Shown here piece after piece: positions 13,942 through 17,199 of a stretch of DNA of 17,199 nt. The first letter of the stretch is position 1, and each line of letters begins with the position of its first letter. Where the stretch lies: the NCBI GenBank assembly GCA_036351435.1, contig JAZBPA010000141.1:1-17199 (forward strand), read 5' to 3'. A program made the position numbers and the translations under genes. The notes beneath the pieces are model-generated. The model worked only from the letters and a program-made list of their open reading frames with translations. It was not told the DNA's origin and ran no database searches. This stretch comes from JAAUQA01 sp036351435. Lineage in GTDB: Bacteria > Pseudomonadota > Gammaproteobacteria > Competibacterales > Competibacteraceae.

Positions 13942-14365
13942 CGAGTTGACCGTCGGCGCCTAGTGAATAGATGTCAACAGGAGCCTGCTGACCGGGATTG
14001 AGATATTGATAAGGCTGGCCCCAAGGGTCTTTAGGCAAGGTTTCCACATACCCATTCGCTTTCCAGCGCGGTGGCTCTGGAAGGATGGTTGGTTTCTGCA
14101 CCAGGGATTCCAGCCCCTGTTCGGTAGTCGGATACACGTAGTTATCCAACTTGTAGAGGTCCAACGCGCTTTTCAGCGCCCGGATATCCTGTTTGGCCTT
14201 GATGATGCGGGCTTCATCCGGGCGATCCATAATGCGGGGCACCACGACCGCCGCAAGAATGCCCAAGATGACCACAACCACCATGACTTCGATTAAGGTG
14301 AACCCGTGGATCGCCCGGAACCTAGAAGGTCGACAGGGATTAGGTTGGTAAGGAGTTATGCGCAT
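13892..14365 (-). CDS. gspG: Type II secretion major pseudopilin GspG
   Basis: Major subunit of the type II secretion pseudopilus, 157 residues. The prepilin site is HG/FTLIEV with Gly21, Phe22 and Glu26, then the helix VMVVVVILGILAAVVVP. The conserved GspG body follows: KQDIRALKSALDLYKLDNY, YPTTEQGLESLV, LPKDPWGQPYQYLNPG, and the calcium-binding end SLGADGQLGGDGKNADIGNW. The leader is rather long (21 residues) but contains basic residues as expected. It is first in the order G-H-I-J, 46 bp after apaH. The short gap has no obvious terminator; a weak AT-rich -10 (GATAAT or GATATT) is possible. Confidence 0.96.
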   Translation of the reverse strand: MRITPYQPNPCRPSRFRAIHGFTLIEVMVVVVILGILAAVVVPRIMDRPDEARIIKAKQDIRALKSALDLYKLDNYVYPTTEQGLESLVQKPTILPEPPRWKANGYVETLPKDPWGQPYQYLNPGQQAPVDIYSLGADGQLGGDGKNADIGNWNLDS

Positions 14366-14411
14366 GTTTCTGCTTGGCTAATATCAATTATCGAAAGAAT
14401 ACGACGTGAGC

Positions 14412-15218
14412 TTAACACGACACCCATTGCACATTTTCTGGTTCATCCAAGCACAGTGCCGTCAAGCGTTTGCCCCAGACGCAGCCGCTATCCATGGCAT
14501 AGATGCCGTGGGTTCGGTAATAGCCTAACGCCGCCCAATGACCGAATACTACATTCAAATCCGCGTTGCGTCGTTTCGGCACCTCAAACCACGGCAAAAG
14601 CGACTTTGGTTGGCTACCGGGGGGGCCTTTCTGGGTAAACTCCAGAGTGCCGTCGCGGTGGCAAAAACGCATTCGCGTCAGGGCATTGACAATGAACCGC
14701 AAGCGCTTAATACCAGTTAAAGAGTTGGTCCAACGAACCGGCTTGTTGCCAAACATCTGTGCTAGGAATTCCAAGTAATCGGGACCCCGCAACGCGGTTT
14801 CCAGTTCCATTGCACAAGCTTGCGCCTGCGCTAAATCCCACTGTGGCGCAAGACCGGCATGAACCATCGTAAAGCCAAGCGCCGCATCGTGATGCAACAG
14901 CGGACACTGACGTAACCAATCCAGTAACGCTTCCCGGTCCGGGGCATTCAGAATGGAATCAAAGGTATCTTTACGCCGCGCTTGTCGATACCCCGCAGCG
15001 ACAACCAGCAGAGTAAGGTCATGGTTACCCAATACAGTAACCGCCCGATCTCCCAGCGACTGCACCAAACGCAATACTTGCAATGACTGTGGACCGCGAT
15101 TGACTAGATCACCGGCAAACCACAGCATGTCCTGAGCGGGGTCGAAGCGCAGCTGCTCCAATAACCGTTGCAAAGGATCGTAACACCCTTGCACGTCGCC
15201 GATAGCGTAGACAGCCAC
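14412..15218 (-). CDS. apaH: Symmetrical bis(5'-nucleosyl)-tetraphosphatase
   Basis: Hydrolyses Ap4A to two ADP and lowers the pool of dinucleoside tetraphosphates and Np4-type RNA caps. The metallophosphoesterase motifs are GDVQGCYD (7-14), GDLVNRGP (36-43), GNHD (64-67) and HAGLAPQWD, and the family-typical FITNAFTRMRFC region appears as FIVNALTRMRFC, with FGHWAALGY and the final AMDSGCVWGKRLTAL. In the first motif Gln10 replaces the His of E. coli ApaH (GDVHG), a variant I recall from other ApaH proteins. GTG start. The 268 residues are slightly shorter than E. coli. It lies 19 bp after apaG. Confidence 0.96.
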   Translation of the reverse strand: MAVYAIGDVQGCYDPLQRLLEQLRFDPAQDMLWFAGDLVNRGPQSLQVLRLVQSLGDRAVTVLGNHDLTLLVVAAGYRQARRKDTFDSILNAPDREALLDWLRQCPLLHHDAALGFTMVHAGLAPQWDLAQAQACAMELETALRGPDYLEFLAQMFGNKPVRWTNSLTGIKRLRFIVNALTRMRFCHRDGTLEFTQKGPPGSQPKSLLPWFEVPKRRNADLNVVFGHWAALGYYRTHGIYAMDSGCVWGKRLTALCLDEPENVQWVSC

Positions 15219-15237
15219 TGTTCAGATTGCCTGAGAT

Positions 15238-15615
15238 TTAATGCAAGGTGCGCGGTATGGCTAGCGTAAAAATAGGAATATCCGCATCAAACGCGCTGCC
15301 ATCGTCGGCAACCATTTGATAGCTACCCTGCATACTGCCCACCGGTGTTTTCAAAACCGCACCACTGGTGTAGCGAAAGCCCTCACCGGGGCGCAGATAG
15401 GGTTGTTCGCCGACCACTCCGTCGCCGCGCACTTCTTCGATATGGCCGTTGGAATCGGTGATAATCCAATGCCTAGTCAATAGCCGCGCTGACACCGTGC
15501 CTTGGTTGCGGATGGTAATGGTGTAGGCGAATACGTAACGTTCTTCAATAGGGTCGGATTGCTCTTCCACGTAAAAAGTCTGTACATCGACTTGGATATC
15601 ATGTTTTAAGTCCAT
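15238..15615 (-). CDS. apaG: ApaG/DUF525 protein
   Basis: A small cytoplasmic beta-sandwich protein of uncertain function, formerly linked to Co2+ resistance and Mg2+ efflux; in eukaryotic relatives the domain sits in F-box proteins. The ATG at 15615 gives 125 residues, as in E. coli, and AGAGGAG lies about 8 nt upstream. An earlier in-frame start (15642) would run into the tal stop region. Typical segments are RYVFAYTITIRNQG, LLTRHWIITDSNG, the GxGxxG motif GDGVVG (64-69) and QPYLRPGEGFRYTSG. It is linked to apaH as usual. Confidence 0.96.
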   Translation of the reverse strand: MDLKHDIQVDVQTFYVEEQSDPIEERYVFAYTITIRNQGTVSARLLTRHWIITDSNGHIEEVRGDGVVGEQPYLRPGEGFRYTSGAVLKTPVGSMQGSYQMVADDGSAFDADIPIFTLAIPRTLH

Positions 15616-15638
15616 TGTCTGTTCTCCTCTGGCGGCGC

Positions 15639-16754
15639 TCAAACGGCGGCGGTCAAATCGGCAACCTTGGCTTCAAGACCGGCGAGCAAATTGGCAAAAG
15701 ACTGAGCGAATGCAGCCACGCCTTCCTGTTCTAAGTGATCGGTGACGGCACGCAAATCGATGCCTAACGAGGCCAGGGAAGCCAGCTCCGCTAAAGCCGT
15801 TTCTATCCCGGACTCCAGTTTATTCGCAACTACACCGTGATCACGGAAGGCTTGGTAAGTAGCGGGCGGCACAGTATTCACGGTATCTGGACCGATCAGA
15901 TTTTCAACGTAGAGCACATCCCGATAAGCGGGGTTTTTGGTGCTGGTACTGGCCCACAACAGCCGTTGCGGCAGGGCACCGGCGGCGCGTAATGCGGCAA
16001 AGCGGGTGTCGTTGAAGCGTTCCTTGAACCGTTGATACGCATATTTAGCGTTGGCGATGGCAATTTTGCCTTGTAGCATCGGCTGCTTTTCCGCTAACAG
16101 CGGGTCAAGCGTGCTATCCAACCGGCTGACAAAGAAACTGGCCACCGAAGCGATACGATCCAGGGACTTCCCTTGCGCCAGACGCTGTTCCAAGCCCGTC
16201 AAATAAGCGTCGATCACCGCCTCGTAGCGTTCCACAGCGAATAACAGCGTTACATTGATTGAAATCCCTTCTGCAATCAGCTGCGTGATGGCCGGCAGGC
16301 CGGCAAGCGTGGCCGGCACTTTAATCATCACGTTGGGCCGGTCTAAACGGGCATACAACGAACGCGCTTCACGAACCGTGGCATCGGTGTCGTGCGCCAA
16401 ATCCGGGGAGACTTCCAGACTGATCCGGCCATCCACGCCGTTGCTCGTTTGATAAGCCGGTAACAGTAGATCGGCTGCAGCGCGCAGATCCTCAATAGCC
16501 AAGGCATAGAATAAATCTCGGCTGGATTGCGTTGGTGAGGTCTGTAATTGTTGCCGTATCGTCTCGTCATACACGGCGCTACTGGTGATCGCCTTATCGA
16601 AAATCGTAGGATTCGACGTCAGGCCACGCAGGTCGTCCTCGGCGATCAACCGGGCTAGTTCCCCGGAAGTCAGCAGGCCGCGATGAATATCATCGTACCA
16701 GACACTCTGGCCGCTGGCGTTTAACTGACGCAGCGGGTTGTTCGCTCGGGACAT
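15639..16754 (-). CDS. tal: Transaldolase
   Basis: Transfers a dihydroxyacetone unit between sugar phosphates in the non-oxidative pentose phosphate pathway. The 371-residue length and sequence (SVWYDDIHRGLLTSG, DLRGLTSNPTIFDKAI) match the long Tal subfamily that is also found in actinobacteria and cyanobacteria, not the E. coli TalB type. The Schiff-base lysine is Lys145 in VMIKVPAT, followed by GISINVTLLFAVERYEAV and LWASTSTKNPAYRD. AGAGGAA precedes the ATG. apaG begins 23 bp after its stop, so tal-apaG-apaH may form one transcript. Confidence 0.95.
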   Translation of the reverse strand: MSRANNPLRQLNASGQSVWYDDIHRGLLTSGELARLIAEDDLRGLTSNPTIFDKAITSSAVYDETIRQQLQTSPTQSSRDLFYALAIEDLRAAADLLLPAYQTSNGVDGRISLEVSPDLAHDTDATVREARSLYARLDRPNVMIKVPATLAGLPAITQLIAEGISINVTLLFAVERYEAVIDAYLTGLEQRLAQGKSLDRIASVASFFVSRLDSTLDPLLAEKQPMLQGKIAIANAKYAYQRFKERFNDTRFAALRAAGALPQRLLWASTSTKNPAYRDVLYVENLIGPDTVNTVPPATYQAFRDHGVVANKLESGIETALAELASLASLGIDLRAVTDHLEQEGVAAFAQSFANLLAGLEAKVADLTAAV

Positions 16755-16787
16755 GCTCGGTTCCTCTTCGGCTGGCTTGAAGCAGGT

Positions 16788-16793
16788 ATTATA
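16788..16793 (-). promoter_or_regulatory. -10 element of the probable tal promoter
   Basis: A perfect TATAAT on the minus strand about 35 bp before the tal ATG. The -35 region at a 17-bp spacing is poor. The gap 16755-16969 contains no other gene apart from the transposase-like fragment at 16917. Confidence 0.45.
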
Positions 16794-16916
16794 GCGACTT
16801 GCTCAGGTTCGCCCCAGTGGGGAGGCAAACGATCTTTCTGCATTTCAACGCACTAGTCAACTACTCAATCGCAGCAGTGCATTGTTCAGTCGAACGGGAA
16901 ATTTCTCAGCAAGAAC

Positions 16917-16970
16917 TTAGATTCGGGGGTCATCAAGCGCGGCAAAATGATTAAGTAGGCTGGCATTCAT
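16917..16970 (-). mobile_element. Possible 5' remnant of an ISAs1-type transposase gene
   Basis: An ATG at 16970 opens 17 codons, MNASLLNHFAALDDPRI, ended by TAA. The pattern LL-x-HFA-x-L-x-DPR is that of the N-terminus of ISAs1-family DDE transposases (the DDE_Tnp_1-associated domain). Nothing transposase-like follows in the next bases, so it would be only the first few percent of a gene. The match is short, and chance is possible. Confidence 0.3.
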
Positions 16971-17199
16971 CAGATTTCTCTCGGCTGAAAACCGTGAGTA
17001 TCTCTGATCGCCTTGTTTTTGCAAAAGTTCATATGCGGTCGCCCTGCCAATTCCTCGCGAGCAATCAGAAACGCTCGGTGGAAGCGCTGCATGGCCACGC
17101 TGTATCGGGCTAGTTTCAACAGACGAAGAAAGCGGAGGAGTCGAATGAGATATTCAACGGTGAAAGCGCCTACCGAGATTACTTCAATGAACCACATTA
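16970..17199 (-). pseudogene. Fragment of a voltage-gated K+ channel gene, S3 deleted (continues past the right edge)
   Basis: The open frame encodes WFIEVISVGAFTVEYLIRL, the S2 helix of bacterial Kv-type (VIC superfamily) channels, joined directly to LRFLRLLKLARYS, the arginine-rich S4 end, then a helix (VAMQRFHRAFLIAREELA) like the S4-S5 linker. About 50-60 residues holding S3 and most of S4 are missing between these parts (near 17137). After REELA, where S5 should start, the sequence turns into unrelated residues and stops at 16970. There is no pore helix or TVGYGD filter. The ATG at 17197 is probably internal, since the gene should begin further right. So this is a decayed gene and cannot make a channel. 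Confidence 0.65.

Noticed and set aside
1..17199. CRISPR arrays, tRNA or rRNA genes
   Set aside because: No regularly spaced repeats of 23-40 bp and no tRNA T-arm/acceptor patterns or rRNA-like segments were found when reading both strands.

Overview
The window is a chromosomal segment of a gammaproteobacterium, of moderate GC content. The evidence is the rpmH-rnpA-yidD-yidC block, the protein-level resemblance of these and other housekeeping genes to gammaproteobacterial families (YidC, ApaG/ApaH, GspGHIJ, PurEK) and a symmetric Ap4A hydrolase of the proteobacterial type. I cannot name a genus from sequence alone; the mix would suit an environmental lineage such as the Competibacter or purple-sulfur-related groups, but that is a guess.

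Layout from left to right. (1) Positions 1-238 are non-coding and highly structured: an attC-like imperfect palindrome, two further hairpins, and a promoter whose -35/-10 spacer is filled by a perfect 8+8 bp palindrome. They precede an integron-type tyrosine recombinase (239-1651, +) that carries about 150 extra N-terminal residues. (2) 1812-4236 (-) is the rpmH-rnpA-yidD-yidC operon. mnmE does not follow yidC, and no dnaA/oriC lies upstream of rpmH. (3) 4458-6803 (-) pairs a class I fumarase with a dienoyl-CoA-isomerase-like crotonase. (4) 6920-10072 (-) is a run ilvE - zinc-finger protein - exported hypothetical - purE - purK with short or overlapping junctions. (5) 10212-10759 (-) is a MazE-like (DUF3018)/MazF toxin-antitoxin pair behind a promoter region with two direct repeats 30 bp apart. 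(6) 11051-12357 (+) is an enoyl-CoA hydratase, a terminator, and a small exported protein. (7) 12426-14365 (-) is a type II secretion pseudopilin cluster gspG-H-I-J without gspK. (8) 14412-16754 (-) is transaldolase-apaG-apaH. (9) The right edge holds debris: a voltage-gated K+ channel fragment lacking S3, next to a 17-codon piece that resembles the start of an ISAs1-type transposase.

Most of the window is ordinary metabolism: TCA cycle, acyl-CoA turnover, purine and branched-chain amino acid synthesis, the pentose phosphate pathway, and protein insertion and secretion. The accessory parts are the integron integrase end, the toxin-antitoxin pair and the decaying right edge. The best candidate for something under-described is the integron platform at the left edge: an enlarged IntI, a non-LexA-like operator in its promoter, and attC-like structure that runs off the window. 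No complete new system can be demonstrated from what is visible.
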